Source: JBGQDM01 sp041495845
GTDB taxonomy: Bacteria > Acidobacteriota > Terriglobia > Terriglobales > Acidobacteriaceae
DNA length: 31,245 bases
NCBI GenBank assembly: GCA_041495845.1
Contig: JBGQDM010000031.1
Location: forward strand, 1 to 31,245
Direction of reading: 5' to 3'
The notes beneath the pieces were generated by a model. It worked only from the letters and a program-made list of their open reading frames with translations. It had not been told where the DNA came from and did not search any database. The position numbers and the translations under genes are program-made. This document shows, piece after piece, positions 7,313 through 14,767 of this stretch; positions within the stretch are counted from its first letter, which is position 1; every line of letters starts with the position of its first letter.

Positions 7313-8689
7313 CTACCTCTCGATTTCTTTGTCTGCGATGCTTAAAGCTTCGTCGAACACCGTCACCGCCGTGTCAATTTCCTCTTTCGTGATGATCAGG
7401 GGCGGAGCAATCACGAAATGACTCATCCACGCCTGGAGATAGACGCCATTGCCCATCATGCGGGCGGCAACACGGTCCACGAGCAGCGATTTGCCAGCAA
7501 CTTTGTCGACACCAGTGTTGAAGGGTTCCTTCGTCTGTTGGTTCTTGACCAACTCTACCGCCCAGAACATGCCGATGCCCCGCACATCGCCGACCGATGG
7601 ATGCTTGGGCTTGAGTTCGCTTAGTTTCTGCCCGAGATAGCCGCCCATCTCGCGCGCTCGGCTCACTAGGTTCATCCGCTGCATTTCATGAATGGAGGCG
7701 ATGGCCGGCGCCAGTGTGAGGGGGTGGGCTTCATAGGTGTGTCCGTGAGAGAAGAAATGGTCCTCGAAGTACGAAGCGACTTTCGCGGTGGTGGCGCACA
7801 GGCCCAACGGAATGGCGGAGTTGGTAATGCCCTTCGCGGTCGTCAAAATGTCGGGAACAACTTTCCAGTGGTCCATGGCGAACCACTCTCCGGTGCGGCA
7901 CCAACCTGACATCACTTCATCGGCGATCAGCAGTACCTGATGGTCGTCACAAATCTTTCGCAAGCGGGGCATGTATTCCTTGGGTGGAACCAGCACGCCA
8001 TTGGTTCCGACCACCGGCTCGACAATCACCGCCGCAACGTCGCTCTCATTCTTGATCATGTGCTCGAGGTATTCGGCACAGGCGATGCCGCAGCCAGGAT
8101 AGGTGTGCAGCATGGGGCACTTGTAGCAGTTCACTTCCGGGGCAAAGATCACACCCGGGATTTTGCCCGCGGGTTCCATCGCCCAGCGCCGCGGATCGCC
8201 GGTGGCCGCGATGGCGCCCATGGTAGAACCGTGATAGGAACGATAACGGGAAATGATTTTCGTTTTCCCGGTGACCATGCGCGCGATTTTGAACGCCGCC
8301 TCGTTGGCTTCTGTGCCGGAGGTGGTGAAGAAATATTTTTCCAGTCCCTTGGGCAAGACCTCGAGCAGCAACTTGGTCAGCGCTGCTCTTACTTCCGTGG
8401 CGTAGCCGGGACCGATGAATGCCAGCTTCTCCGCCTGCTCCTGGATCGCCCTGATGACAGCTGGGTTCTTGTGCCCCAGCGTCACACACATCAGCTGGGC
8501 GGAGAAATCCAGATACCTCTTGCCTTCGCCGTCCATAAAGTAACAACCTTCGGCATCGGTAATGTGCAGTGGGTTCCAGCCGTGTTGCATCCGCCAAGTG
8601 CCGTAGGTGTATTTGCTGGTAAGCTCGCGGACCTGCTTTGAAGGTATGGATGGGTGCATGAGAACCTCTTGCTCGGTATCGAAAGGCAT
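7313..8689 (-). CDS. Class III PLP-dependent aminotransferase (omega-/taurine-type family)
   Basis: This 458-residue fold-type I aminotransferase of class III transfers amino groups from a terminal amine to a 2-oxo acid. Visible signatures are the cofactor-binding TTSGTEANEAAFKIARM, the SYHGSTMGAIAATG stretch, and IVEPVVGTNGVLVPP. VLLIADEVMSGWCRTGEWFA carries the PLP-pyridine Asp, and ILTTAKGITNSAIPLG carries the Schiff-base Lys (about residue 286). A Cys-rich insert (NCYKCPMLHTYPGCGIACAE) occurs in a subset of class III enzymes. The overall look is that of taurine or beta-amino-acid transaminases, but the substrate cannot be fixed from sequence. The ATG at 8689 has AGGGGG eight bases upstream. 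An ATG at 8659 with GAGG five bases upstream is an alternative. A promoter-like element lies directly upstream. The gene follows the thioesterase and flavodoxin on the same strand, so a link to the box cluster is possible. Confidence 0.85.
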   Translation of the reverse strand: MPFDTEQEVLMHPSIPSKQVRELTSKYTYGTWRMQHGWNPLHITDAEGCYFMDGEGKRYLDFSAQLMCVTLGHKNPAVIRAIQEQAEKLAFIGPGYATEVRAALTKLLLEVLPKGLEKYFFTTSGTEANEAAFKIARMVTGKTKIISRYRSYHGSTMGAIAATGDPRRWAMEPAGKIPGVIFAPEVNCYKCPMLHTYPGCGIACAEYLEHMIKNESDVAAVIVEPVVGTNGVLVPPKEYMPRLRKICDDHQVLLIADEVMSGWCRTGEWFAMDHWKVVPDILTTAKGITNSAIPLGLCATTAKVASYFEDHFFSHGHTYEAHPLTLAPAIASIHEMQRMNLVSRAREMGGYLGQKLSELKPKHPSVGDVRGIGMFWAVELVKNQQTKEPFNTGVDKVAGKSLLVDRVAARMMGNGVYLQAWMSHFVIAPPLIITKEEIDTAVTVFDEALSIADKEIER

Positions 8690-8700
8690 GATGGGTACCC

Positions 8701-8743
8701 CCTGGCGAAGCGCCTCAATTATATTGCCTTGCCAGGGTGTCAA
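8701..8743 (-). promoter_or_regulatory. Promoter-like element of the aminotransferase flanked by an inverted repeat
   Basis: On the minus strand a perfect TTGACA (8743-8738) is followed by a perfect TATAAT (8723-8718), with an unusually short 14-base spacer. CCTGGC at 8701-8706 and GCCAGG at 8731-8736 form inverted arms around the -10, extended by an imperfect AAG/CTT. The start site would give a short leader before the ATG at 8689. The two consensus hexamers may be coincidental given the spacing, or the promoter may need an activator. Confidence 0.45.
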
Positions 8744-8744
8744 T

Positions 8745-8759
8745 GGCCGGATTCCGGCC
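8745..8759. repeat. GC-rich perfect inverted repeat after the thioesterase gene
   Basis: GGCCGGA-T-TCCGGCC is a perfect 7-1-7 palindrome 10 bases beyond the thioesterase stop. It could form a short hairpin, but no T-run follows on the minus strand, so I do not call it an intrinsic terminator. Confidence 0.35.
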
Positions 8760-8768
8760 GGTCGAGCC

Positions 8769-9302
8769 TTACACGCCCGGCGGCTGCGAATCGCCGGCAA
8801 CTTCTGTGCTTACGCGGAACTGCTTTGCGCGGGCAATTGTTTCTGCCGGCAGGGCCACGCTGCGACCCGTCTCCAAGCTCGCTTCCACAGCCACACAGTC
8901 GCACGTTGCGATCATTTGCCGCGTCTCGCAGTTGTACATCTGGTGCAGAAAGCGGAAGTATTTTTCTCCCACCACGGAAAATCCGCTGCGGACTTCCACC
9001 AGTTCGCCACCGCGCAGCTCTTGCAAAAACTGATAGTTTTCGCGCACGATGGCGATGCGCAGTTTCTCCTGCCGCATGCGTGCCGGCGTGATGCCCACAG
9101 CGTGCAGCAGGAACCAGGTCGCCTGGTCAAAGCGCGCGCCGTACATGCGCGAGTTCATGTAGCTCACGCCATCGTACTCCGCGGCCAGCACCGCGCCCTG
9201 AAATGTCCGCACCCAATCCGCCATCGGTTTTATCCCCAAATCGTTGAATTTCTGGCCTAAGGACTCTCCCTCAGACACGGTTGCACCTTGTCTTGAATCC
9301 AT
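8769..9302 (-). CDS. Hotdog-fold acyl-CoA thioesterase
   Basis: The 177-residue product has the 4HBT/YbgC-type hotdog pattern. FQGAVLAAEYDGVSYMNSRM followed by YGARFDQATW (about residues 35-64) corresponds to the usual strand, HMNN-type loop and central helix. IVRENYQFLQELRGGELVEV plus SGFSVVGEKYFRFLHQMYN are the antiparallel strands, followed by a Cys-containing strand (IATCDCVAVEA). Such enzymes hydrolyse acyl- or aroyl-CoA esters in the cytoplasm. The catalytic Asp of 4-hydroxybenzoyl-CoA thioesterases is not obvious. Next to boxBC it could release CoA from stalled benzoyl-CoA intermediates, which is inference. With the ATG at 9302 the gene overlaps the flavodoxin end by 46 bases. A later ATG at 9224 (MADWVRTFQG) would remove the overlap and still keep the whole fold, so the start is uncertain. 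Confidence 0.75.
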   Translation of the reverse strand: MDSRQGATVSEGESLGQKFNDLGIKPMADWVRTFQGAVLAAEYDGVSYMNSRMYGARFDQATWFLLHAVGITPARMRQEKLRIAIVRENYQFLQELRGGELVEVRSGFSVVGEKYFRFLHQMYNCETRQMIATCDCVAVEASLETGRSVALPAETIARAKQFRVSTEVAGDSQPPGV

Positions 9303-9730
9303 GGCAATACCCACTGCGCGGCCACTTCCTCCGGCAGCGTACCTTCGTTGGCATCGTGCAGCAGCACGTCGCCCGCGCGGCGCGCTCCCAGCCGGCTCAA
9401 GAGTTCGTCAAACTGTAACCCGCCGCGGCAAAATGTATCTCTGTAGGTGCGGTCGCCGAGCGCGATCACACCATAGATAACGTTCGCCAGATCAGGGTGC
9501 TCGGATTCCAGGCTGCCGAAAAAGGCCTGCGCGTTGTCCGGCACATCGCCGGCGCCATAGGTGGAGGAGCAGATCAGGAAGACGCCGCCGCTTGTAAACA
9601 CCCCCGCCTTGAGACCATCCATCATCTCGACCGTGGACTGGTGACCGGCAGCCGTGAGCGTCTGCTGTATTTCCTGGGCTACCATTTCGGCTGTCCCGGT
9701 CATGGTTCCCACCAGAATCCTGATCAACAA
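9257..9730 (-). CDS. Flavodoxin (MioC-like), divergent from boxR
   Basis: The 157-residue protein is a short-chain flavodoxin. The FMN-phosphate loop is VGTMTGTAEMVAQEIQQ (residues about 7-23), the first flavin-ring loop is ICSSTYGAGDVPDNAQAFF, and the second is VIALGDRTYRDTFCRGGLQF. It is soluble and transfers one or two electrons to partner oxidoreductases. The only ATG that would make sense (9703) cuts off the first beta strand and part of the phosphate loop. I therefore place the start at the TTG at 9730, with GAGG about ten bases upstream; the next TTG at 9727 is equally possible. The gene is divergently transcribed from boxR-boxC-boxB. No boxA reductase gene is present here, so this flavodoxin is a candidate electron carrier to the BoxB di-iron epoxidase. 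The role is inferred from neighbourhood. Confidence 0.8.
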   Translation of the reverse strand: MLIRILVGTMTGTAEMVAQEIQQTLTAAGHQSTVEMMDGLKAGVFTSGGVFLICSSTYGAGDVPDNAQAFFGSLESEHPDLANVIYGVIALGDRTYRDTFCRGGLQFDELLSRLGARRAGDVLLHDANEGTLPEEVAAQWVLPWIQDKVQPCLRESP

Positions 9731-9750
9731 GTCCTGTCTCCCTCCCCCGC

Positions 9751-9779
9751 CGTGACATGCAGTATAATACATGCCATGC
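9751..9779. promoter_or_regulatory. Divergent box promoter region with candidate BoxR half-sites
   Basis: The spacer between flavodoxin and boxR holds a perfect TATAAT on the plus strand (9763-9768) embedded in the palindrome GTATAATAC. Three CATGC copies start at 9756, 9770 and 9775. The segment ATGCAGTAT (9757-9765) also occurs in the stronger operator candidate before boxC (10732-10740). I see no good -35 for boxR. The site is well placed for autoregulation by BoxR and control of the flavodoxin. Confidence 0.45.
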
Positions 9780-9798
9780 TTCGGGGTCACCGATCTCG

Positions 9799-10713
9799 GT
9801 GAAAGCCAAATCTCAGACCGGACGGCTGGGTTCGACTTCCGCGCAGGAGAACGGCCGTGGAGCGACCTACCTGCGGCGGCTGGGCGAGCGCGTGCGCGAA
9901 GGGCGGGCACGGCGCGCCGTGACCCGCAAAATGCTAGCTCAACAATCGGGAGTCTCGGAGCGCTACCTGGCGCAGTTGGAATCGGGACGGGGTAACATTT
10001 CCGTGTTGCTGTTGCGCGAGATCGCGCGCGCGTTGCGCCTTGAACCCGGGTCGCTGCTACAACAGGGACCGGGGCCAGCACCGGAACTGCAGCAGGCCAC
10101 AGAATTGTTGCGGCGTCTCTCACCGGAAGGCTTGCGCGAAGCGCGACAGTTGCTCCTTGACCGATTTGCCGCGGCGGAGATCGCAGTCCGCCGTCAACGG
10201 GTTGCCCTCATCGGCCTGCGCGGGGCAGGGAAATCCACGCTAGGAGCGGCTTTGGCGGGCAGCATGGGGGTCCCGTTTCTTGAGCTCGATCGCTTGATCG
10301 AGCAGAGCAGTGGCCTCGGTTTGAGCGCGATATTTGACCTTTACGGACAAGACGGTTTCCGGCGGTTCGAGCGCCGCTGCCTGGAAGAAGTGTTGTCGCA
10401 GCATCCGCGCTTTGTGCTGGCGACCGGCGGCAGCATTGTTTCCGAGCCAGCTTCTTTCGAGCGGCTGCTTTCTACCTGCTTTACCGTGTGGCTGCGGGCG
10501 ACGCCGGAGGAACATATGCAGCGCGTGTTGGCCCAGGGCGACACGCGGCCGATGGCCGACAACAAAGAAGCCATGGCTGACCTGCGGCGCATTCTGGCGG
10601 TGCGCGAACCGCTGTATGCCATGGCAGACGCGATCCTCGATACCCGCCGCCAATCGCGGGGCCAGAGTGCGGCGGCGCTGGAGCAGGTGGTGCGGCCGAA
10701 CGGCCGGATCTAG
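9799..10713 (+). CDS. boxR: BoxR/BzdR-family benzoyl-CoA-responsive regulator (HTH plus shikimate-kinase-like domain)
   Basis: The protein has an N-terminal Cro/CI-type helix-turn-helix (TRKMLAQQSGVSERYLAQLE followed by SGRGNISVLLL, about residues 40-70). A linker leads to a shikimate-kinase-like domain with a P-loop GLRGAGKST at residues 139-147 and LLFLELDRLIE-type and FVLATGGSIV-type kinase motifs. This fusion is diagnostic of BzdR/BoxR, repressors of benzoate catabolism released by benzoyl-CoA. About 304 residues from the GTG at 9799 compares well with BzdR (about 298). No clear Shine-Dalgarno exists. An in-frame ATG at 9757 would place the start inside the promoter palindrome and is less likely. 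It is followed by boxC and boxB on the same strand, and is divergent from the flavodoxin. Confidence 0.88.
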   Translation: MKAKSQTGRLGSTSAQENGRGATYLRRLGERVREGRARRAVTRKMLAQQSGVSERYLAQLESGRGNISVLLLREIARALRLEPGSLLQQGPGPAPELQQATELLRRLSPEGLREARQLLLDRFAAAEIAVRRQRVALIGLRGAGKSTLGAALAGSMGVPFLELDRLIEQSSGLGLSAIFDLYGQDGFRRFERRCLEEVLSQHPRFVLATGGSIVSEPASFERLLSTCFTVWLRATPEEHMQRVLAQGDTRPMADNKEAMADLRRILAVREPLYAMADAILDTRRQSRGQSAAALEQVVRPNGRI

Positions 10714-10731
10714 TTTCCGGTGGCGGATGAA

Positions 10732-10747
10732 ATGCAGTATGCTGCAT
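10732..10747. promoter_or_regulatory. Candidate BoxR operator, TGCA-N6-TGCA, upstream of boxC
   Basis: ATGCAG-TATG-CTGCAT is a perfect 6-4-6 inverted repeat lying between the boxR stop and the boxC start. It contains TGCA-GTATGC-TGCA, which fits the TGCA-N6-TGCA pattern I recall for BzdR operators in Azoarcus. ATGCAGTAT is shared with the divergent promoter region at 9757. No T-run follows, so a terminator is unlikely. This is the best regulatory site in the box cluster. Confidence 0.55.
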
Positions 10748-10777
10748 GTTGAAGAAGTGAGAGATGGGGATGGCGAG

Positions 10778-12454
10778 ATGGCAATAACGACGAATTCTGC
10801 GGCGGTGCCAGAGACCGCGCCGATTACTTTTGACCGCGCTTCCGCAGCGTACCAGCACTGGCGCCTGACCGTGGACGGGCGCATTGCCACCCTGGCGCTG
10901 GATGTAAAGGAAGACGCAGGGCTGCGGCCCGGGTACAAGCTCAAACTGAATTCGTATGACCTCGGAGTGGACATCGAGCTCCACGACGCGCTGCAGCGCA
11001 TTCGTTTCGAACATCCGCAAGTTGCCTGTGTGGTGCTCACCAGCGCCAAGGACCGAATGTTCTGTGCCGGGGCCAACATCTACATGCTCGGTTCGTCCTC
11101 GCACGCGTGGAAAGTGAATTTCTGCAAGTTTACGAATGAGACGCGTAACGGCATGGAAGATTCCAGCCGACATGACGGATTGAAATTTCTGGCGGCGCTC
11201 AACGGCACCACGGCGGGTGGTGGATACGAAATGGCACTGGCCTGTGACGAGATTGTTCTGATTGACGACCGTTCCAGTGCCATCAGTCTGCCGGAAGTCC
11301 CATTGCTGGGGGTACTGCCGGGTACGGGCGGTCTGACGCGCGTGGTGGACAAGCGGCGAGTACGTCGCGATCTGGCCGATTTGTTCTGTACCAATCCTGA
11401 CGGCGTGCGCGGTGAGCGCGCCAAGGCCTGGGGATTGGTGGATGAGATTGCCGCGCCGGGAAAATTTGCGGAGGCGGTGCGCACCCGCGCCGAGCGGATG
11501 GTGCAAGCGTCGTCCCGCCCGGCGGATGCGGTTGGGATCCGCTTCCAACCACTGCAACGCGCGATGGACGAGCTGGGGATTCACTATCTGCATGTAGACG
11601 TGGCCTTCGATCGCGCGGCGCGGACGGCGACGTTGACGGTCCGGGGCCCGCAGGGGCAACAACCTGAGACGGTTGCTGCCATCCATGAGGCAGGCGACCG
11701 GTGGTGGCCGCTGGCGCTGGCCCGCGAACTCGATGACGCTATCTTGCTGCTGCGTACCAACGAACTCGATCTCGGCCTGCTGTTGCTGAAGACGCAAGGC
11801 AGCCCGGAAGCGGTGCTGGCAGCGGATGCCGTGCTGCTGGCGAACCAGTCAGACTGGCTGGTGCGCGAGACCATTGGCTTTTTGCGCCGCACCCTGGCGC
11901 GTCTGGATGTTTCTTCGCGCAGCCTCTACGCCATCATCGAACCGGGCTCCTGCTTTGCCGGCCTTCTCTACGAACTCGCGCTGGCCGCAGACCGCAGTTA
12001 CATGCTGGCGGTCGAAGACGACGGTCCGCAGATTGGGCTGGATGGCATGAACCACGGCCTGTTGCCCATGGTCAATGGCCGCAGCCGTCTGGAAACGCGG
12101 TTTTTGGGAAATCCTGATGCGGTGAAGACGCTAAGACAGCCGGCAGGCAAATTGTTCTCTACTGAAGGCGCGCTCGCGCTTGGCCTGGTCACCGTTGCGC
12201 CCGATGATCTCGATTGGGAAGACGAGCTGCGCGTGGCCATCGAAGAGCGCGCCAGTCTTTCGCCCGATGCGCTCACCGGCATGGAGGCGAGTCTGCGTTT
12301 TGCCGGGCAGGAAACGCTGGAAACCAAAGTCTTCGGACGCCTTTCGGCGTGGCAGAACTGGGTCTTTATCCGGCCCAACTCCACCGGTGAACACGGCGCA
12401 CTCAAACTTTTTGGCAGCGGTTCCAAACCGCGCTTCACCTGGGAGAGAGTCTGA
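10778..12454 (+). CDS. boxC: Benzoyl-CoA-dihydrodiol lyase (2,3-epoxybenzoyl-CoA dihydrolase), BoxC
   Basis: BoxC opens the ring of 2,3-epoxy-2,3-dihydrobenzoyl-CoA, using two waters, to give 3,4-dehydroadipyl-CoA semialdehyde and formate. It works in the cytoplasm in the aerobic box pathway. From the ATG at 10778 the protein has 558 residues, the normal family length. It contains a crotonase-type half with KDRMFCAGANIYMLGSSSHA and the oxyanion segment FLAALNGTTAGGGYEMALAC with DEIVLIDDRSSAISLPEVP. A second, diverged crotonase-like half holds YAIIEPGSCFAGLLYELALA. In-frame ATGs upstream (10724, 10739) fall in or before the operator repeat and are rejected, with 10778 matching the family N-terminus. 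It ends at TGA sharing one base with the boxB ATG, so the two genes are translationally linked. Confidence 0.93.
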   Translation: MAITTNSAAVPETAPITFDRASAAYQHWRLTVDGRIATLALDVKEDAGLRPGYKLKLNSYDLGVDIELHDALQRIRFEHPQVACVVLTSAKDRMFCAGANIYMLGSSSHAWKVNFCKFTNETRNGMEDSSRHDGLKFLAALNGTTAGGGYEMALACDEIVLIDDRSSAISLPEVPLLGVLPGTGGLTRVVDKRRVRRDLADLFCTNPDGVRGERAKAWGLVDEIAAPGKFAEAVRTRAERMVQASSRPADAVGIRFQPLQRAMDELGIHYLHVDVAFDRAARTATLTVRGPQGQQPETVAAIHEAGDRWWPLALARELDDAILLLRTNELDLGLLLLKTQGSPEAVLAADAVLLANQSDWLVRETIGFLRRTLARLDVSSRSLYAIIEPGSCFAGLLYELALAADRSYMLAVEDDGPQIGLDGMNHGLLPMVNGRSRLETRFLGNPDAVKTLRQPAGKLFSTEGALALGLVTVAPDDLDWEDELRVAIEERASLSPDALTGMEASLRFAGQETLETKVFGRLSAWQNWVFIRPNSTGEHGALKLFGSGSKPRFTWERV

Positions 12455-13878
12455 TGTCCATCAATTATCAGGACCGCATTCCGAACAACGTCGACCTCGG
12501 CTCCAACCGTACGTTGCAGCGCGCACTGGAACACTGGCAGCCGGAGTTTCTGAAGTGGTGGCAGGAACTGGGGCCGAGCGGTTTTCAGGTCTCTGACGTG
12601 TATCTTCGCACCGCTACCTCGGTGGATGCCAAGGGCTGGGCCACCTACGGCTTTGTGCGCATGCCCGACTATCGTTGGGGAATCTTCCTGGCTGATCTGG
12701 ACACCAACCGCCGCATCGGTTTTGGCGATTTCTACGGGCAGGAAGTGTGGCAGCAGATTCCAGGAGAGTACCGCTCCACGCTGCGCCGGCTCATCGTTAC
12801 GCAGGGAGACACGGAGCCGGCTTCGGTCGAGCAGCAGCGCATGTTGGGTCACACGGCGCCGTCGGTCTACGATCTGCGCAATCTGTTTCAGGTGAACGTG
12901 GAGGAAGGCCGCCATCTCTGGGCCATGGTTTATCTGCTGCACGCTTACTTTGGACGCGATGGCCGCGAGGAAGCCGAAGAACTGCTGGAACGCCACTCCG
13001 GCGACGCGAACAAGCCGCGCATTCTCGGCACTTTCAACGAGCCGATTTCCGACTGGCTGAGCTTTTTCATGTTTACCTACTTCACCGACCGCGACGGCAA
13101 GTTTCAACTCAAGTCACTGGCTGAATCGAGTTTCGATCCGCTGGCGCGTACCTGCCAGTTCATGCTCACGGAGGAAGCGCACCACATGTTTGTGGGCGAC
13201 ACCGGGATCGCCCGGATCATCAAGCGCACGCTGGAAGTGATGAAGGAGTTGGGCACGGAAGATCCGGAGGCCGTGCGCAAGGTGGGCGCCATTGATTTAC
13301 CCACGGTGCAGAGGTACCTCAACTTTTGGTTTAGCTCATCGCTGGATCTCTTTGGAGCCGATACATCTTCGAATGCTGCGCTTTACTTTGCCAACGGCCT
13401 GAAGGGCCGTCCCGATGAGCCGAACTTCGAAGACCACCTGGCTAAGGAGCAGTCCTACACGCTGGAACTGCCGGCCGGCGAAGGCGGCGTCAAGAACGAA
13501 GAGATTCCCATGCGCAACGCCATGAACGAGGTGACGCGCAACGCCTACATTCGCGACTGCGACCTCGGCCTGCGGCGCTGGAACCGGCAGGTTGAGAGGG
13601 CGGGCTACAGCACGCGCCTGACGCTTCCCAGTTCGCGTTTCCGCCGCAACATCGGCAGTTGGGCGGGCGTGCCAACCGATCCTTCCGGTCGCCCCATTCC
13701 CAAGTCCGAGTTCGATGCGCGCATTGCAGGCTGGCTGCCGAGCGAAGCTGATCGCACTTTCATCCACAGCCTGATGAAGGGGATCCACGAGCCGGCCAAG
13801 ATCGCCGGCTGGATTGCGCCGCCCGACCGCGGCATCAACAATAATCCCGTGGATTACGAGTACGTGCGGCTGCACTAG
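12454..13878 (+). CDS. boxB: Benzoyl-CoA 2,3-epoxidase, di-iron oxygenase subunit BoxB
   Basis: BoxB is the di-iron monooxygenase that converts benzoyl-CoA and O2 to 2,3-epoxybenzoyl-CoA. Electrons normally come from the BoxA reductase. The 474-residue length matches characterised enzymes. The ferritin-like metal ligands are all in place with a one-residue offset from the A. evansii numbering: Glu121, Glu151 and His154 (in VNVEEGRHLWAMVYLL), Asp212, then Glu241 and His244 (in FMLTEEAHHMFVGDTGI). The enzyme should therefore be active. The gene overlaps the boxC stop by one base and ends 10 bases before a convergent gene, with no visible terminator. No boxA, benzoate-CoA ligase or aldehyde dehydrogenase gene is found in the window, so the rest of the pathway must lie elsewhere or use substitutes. 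Confidence 0.95.
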   Translation: MSINYQDRIPNNVDLGSNRTLQRALEHWQPEFLKWWQELGPSGFQVSDVYLRTATSVDAKGWATYGFVRMPDYRWGIFLADLDTNRRIGFGDFYGQEVWQQIPGEYRSTLRRLIVTQGDTEPASVEQQRMLGHTAPSVYDLRNLFQVNVEEGRHLWAMVYLLHAYFGRDGREEAEELLERHSGDANKPRILGTFNEPISDWLSFFMFTYFTDRDGKFQLKSLAESSFDPLARTCQFMLTEEAHHMFVGDTGIARIIKRTLEVMKELGTEDPEAVRKVGAIDLPTVQRYLNFWFSSSLDLFGADTSSNAALYFANGLKGRPDEPNFEDHLAKEQSYTLELPAGEGGVKNEEIPMRNAMNEVTRNAYIRDCDLGLRRWNRQVERAGYSTRLTLPSSRFRRNIGSWAGVPTDPSGRPIPKSEFDARIAGWLPSEADRTFIHSLMKGIHEPAKIAGWIAPPDRGINNNPVDYEYVRLH

Positions 13879-13888
13879 GGCAGCAGGT

Positions 13889-14767
13889 TTAAGGCGGAGC
13901 TTCCCCAGCGCCGGTGATCTTGGTTTCCGTCCGGAACTTCTTGTAATCGCGGAAGCGGACATCAATGTCGTAGTCGATGTTTTTGAGCAACGCAATCTTC
14001 GCGTCCAGCTTGAGGTTGACAAAGCGCGGCAGCCAGACTTCTTCGTTCACCTGCACCTGCTCGACGTGCACGTGCGTGCCTTTGTGGACGCGCGCCAGAA
14101 AGAGTCCAAAGGAAATTGTGTCCAGGGCTTCGGCATCGACTTGCGCCCATTGGTAGGCAAGTTTGTCCACCCAGACGCGGAAACGAAACTTGGTGATGAA
14201 CTTGGCCTCGCGGGAGCGAGGTTCGTACGCCTGTTTCGGCTCAGCCACGATGACGTAGTTCTCCCGGCTATCGAGCACTTCCGGCGCTAGCAGCGTGAAG
14301 TCAAAGGCGTCGGTAACTTCTTTGACAAAGGCGCGCTGCCGGTCGCGCTTCTCTTGAAATTTCTCCACCCGCTTGCGGCGGTCATCGTCACTTTCGTGGC
14401 GCCGCTTTTCCACCAGCTTGCTGATGCGCTCTTCTTCCTTGGCGGCGTCCTTCGCGGAGAGGGGCTGATCGTTTTTCTCCAGCAATCGCTGCACCTGCTC
14501 GCCGAAGAGCACCATGACTTCGTGGGTTTCGGATTCGGTGGACTTGACCTCACCCTGGCCGTTGAGCTTCCGTTGAATACTGTGTTGGATGTAGGTGTAG
14601 TTGCGTTGCCTAAGATCATTCTCCAGATCGTTGTCGGCGGCCCGCCGTATGATTTCGCGCGGGTCGGTGAGTTCCGGAGGCACCGGCGTTTCGGGCGCAG
14701 TCTGGCCCGGGGTGGCTGCTGCCGCCAAGAGTATGCAGAGAAATCCGCACCGTGGTCGCCACCGCAT
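13889..14767 (-). CDS. Secreted hypothetical protein, LolA-like acidobacterial family
   Basis: The 292-residue product begins with a signal peptide (MRWRPRCGFLCILLAAAA, likely cut near the following PGQTA). Then come a segment typical of many acidobacterial secreted proteins (NDLRQRNYTYIQHSIQRKLN followed by GQGEVKSTES) and a strongly charged coiled coil (about residues 115-150, rich in Lys/Arg/Glu). The C-terminal half is beta-rich (KFRFRVWVDKLAYQWAQVDA and onwards). The family resembles LolA/outer-membrane lipoprotein-sorting folds, which bind lipids in the periplasm, but I cannot assign a function. I chose the ATG at 14767, where the stop of the upstream gene (TAA) shares one base with it, and where the signal peptide begins. 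It is the last gene of a three-gene minus-strand group with the transglutaminase-like and HAD genes. Confidence 0.75.
   Translation of the reverse strand: MRWRPRCGFLCILLAAAATPGQTAPETPVPPELTDPREIIRRAADNDLENDLRQRNYTYIQHSIQRKLNGQGEVKSTESETHEVMVLFGEQVQRLLEKNDQPLSAKDAAKEEERISKLVEKRRHESDDDRRKRVEKFQEKRDRQRAFVKEVTDAFDFTLLAPEVLDSRENYVIVAEPKQAYEPRSREAKFITKFRFRVWVDKLAYQWAQVDAEALDTISFGLFLARVHKGTHVHVEQVQVNEEVWLPRFVNLKLDAKIALLKNIDYDIDVRFRDYKKFRTETKITGAGEAPP

Noticed and set aside
7154..7345. 63-codon plus-strand frame downstream of the aminotransferase
   Set aside because: No ribosome-binding site, no recognisable composition, and it overlaps the 3' end of the aminotransferase.
10334..10777. N-terminal extension of boxC back to 10334
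   Set aside because: It overlaps boxR in another frame and adds Cys/Trp/Arg-rich residues absent from BoxC proteins. The ATG at 10778 gives the family length.
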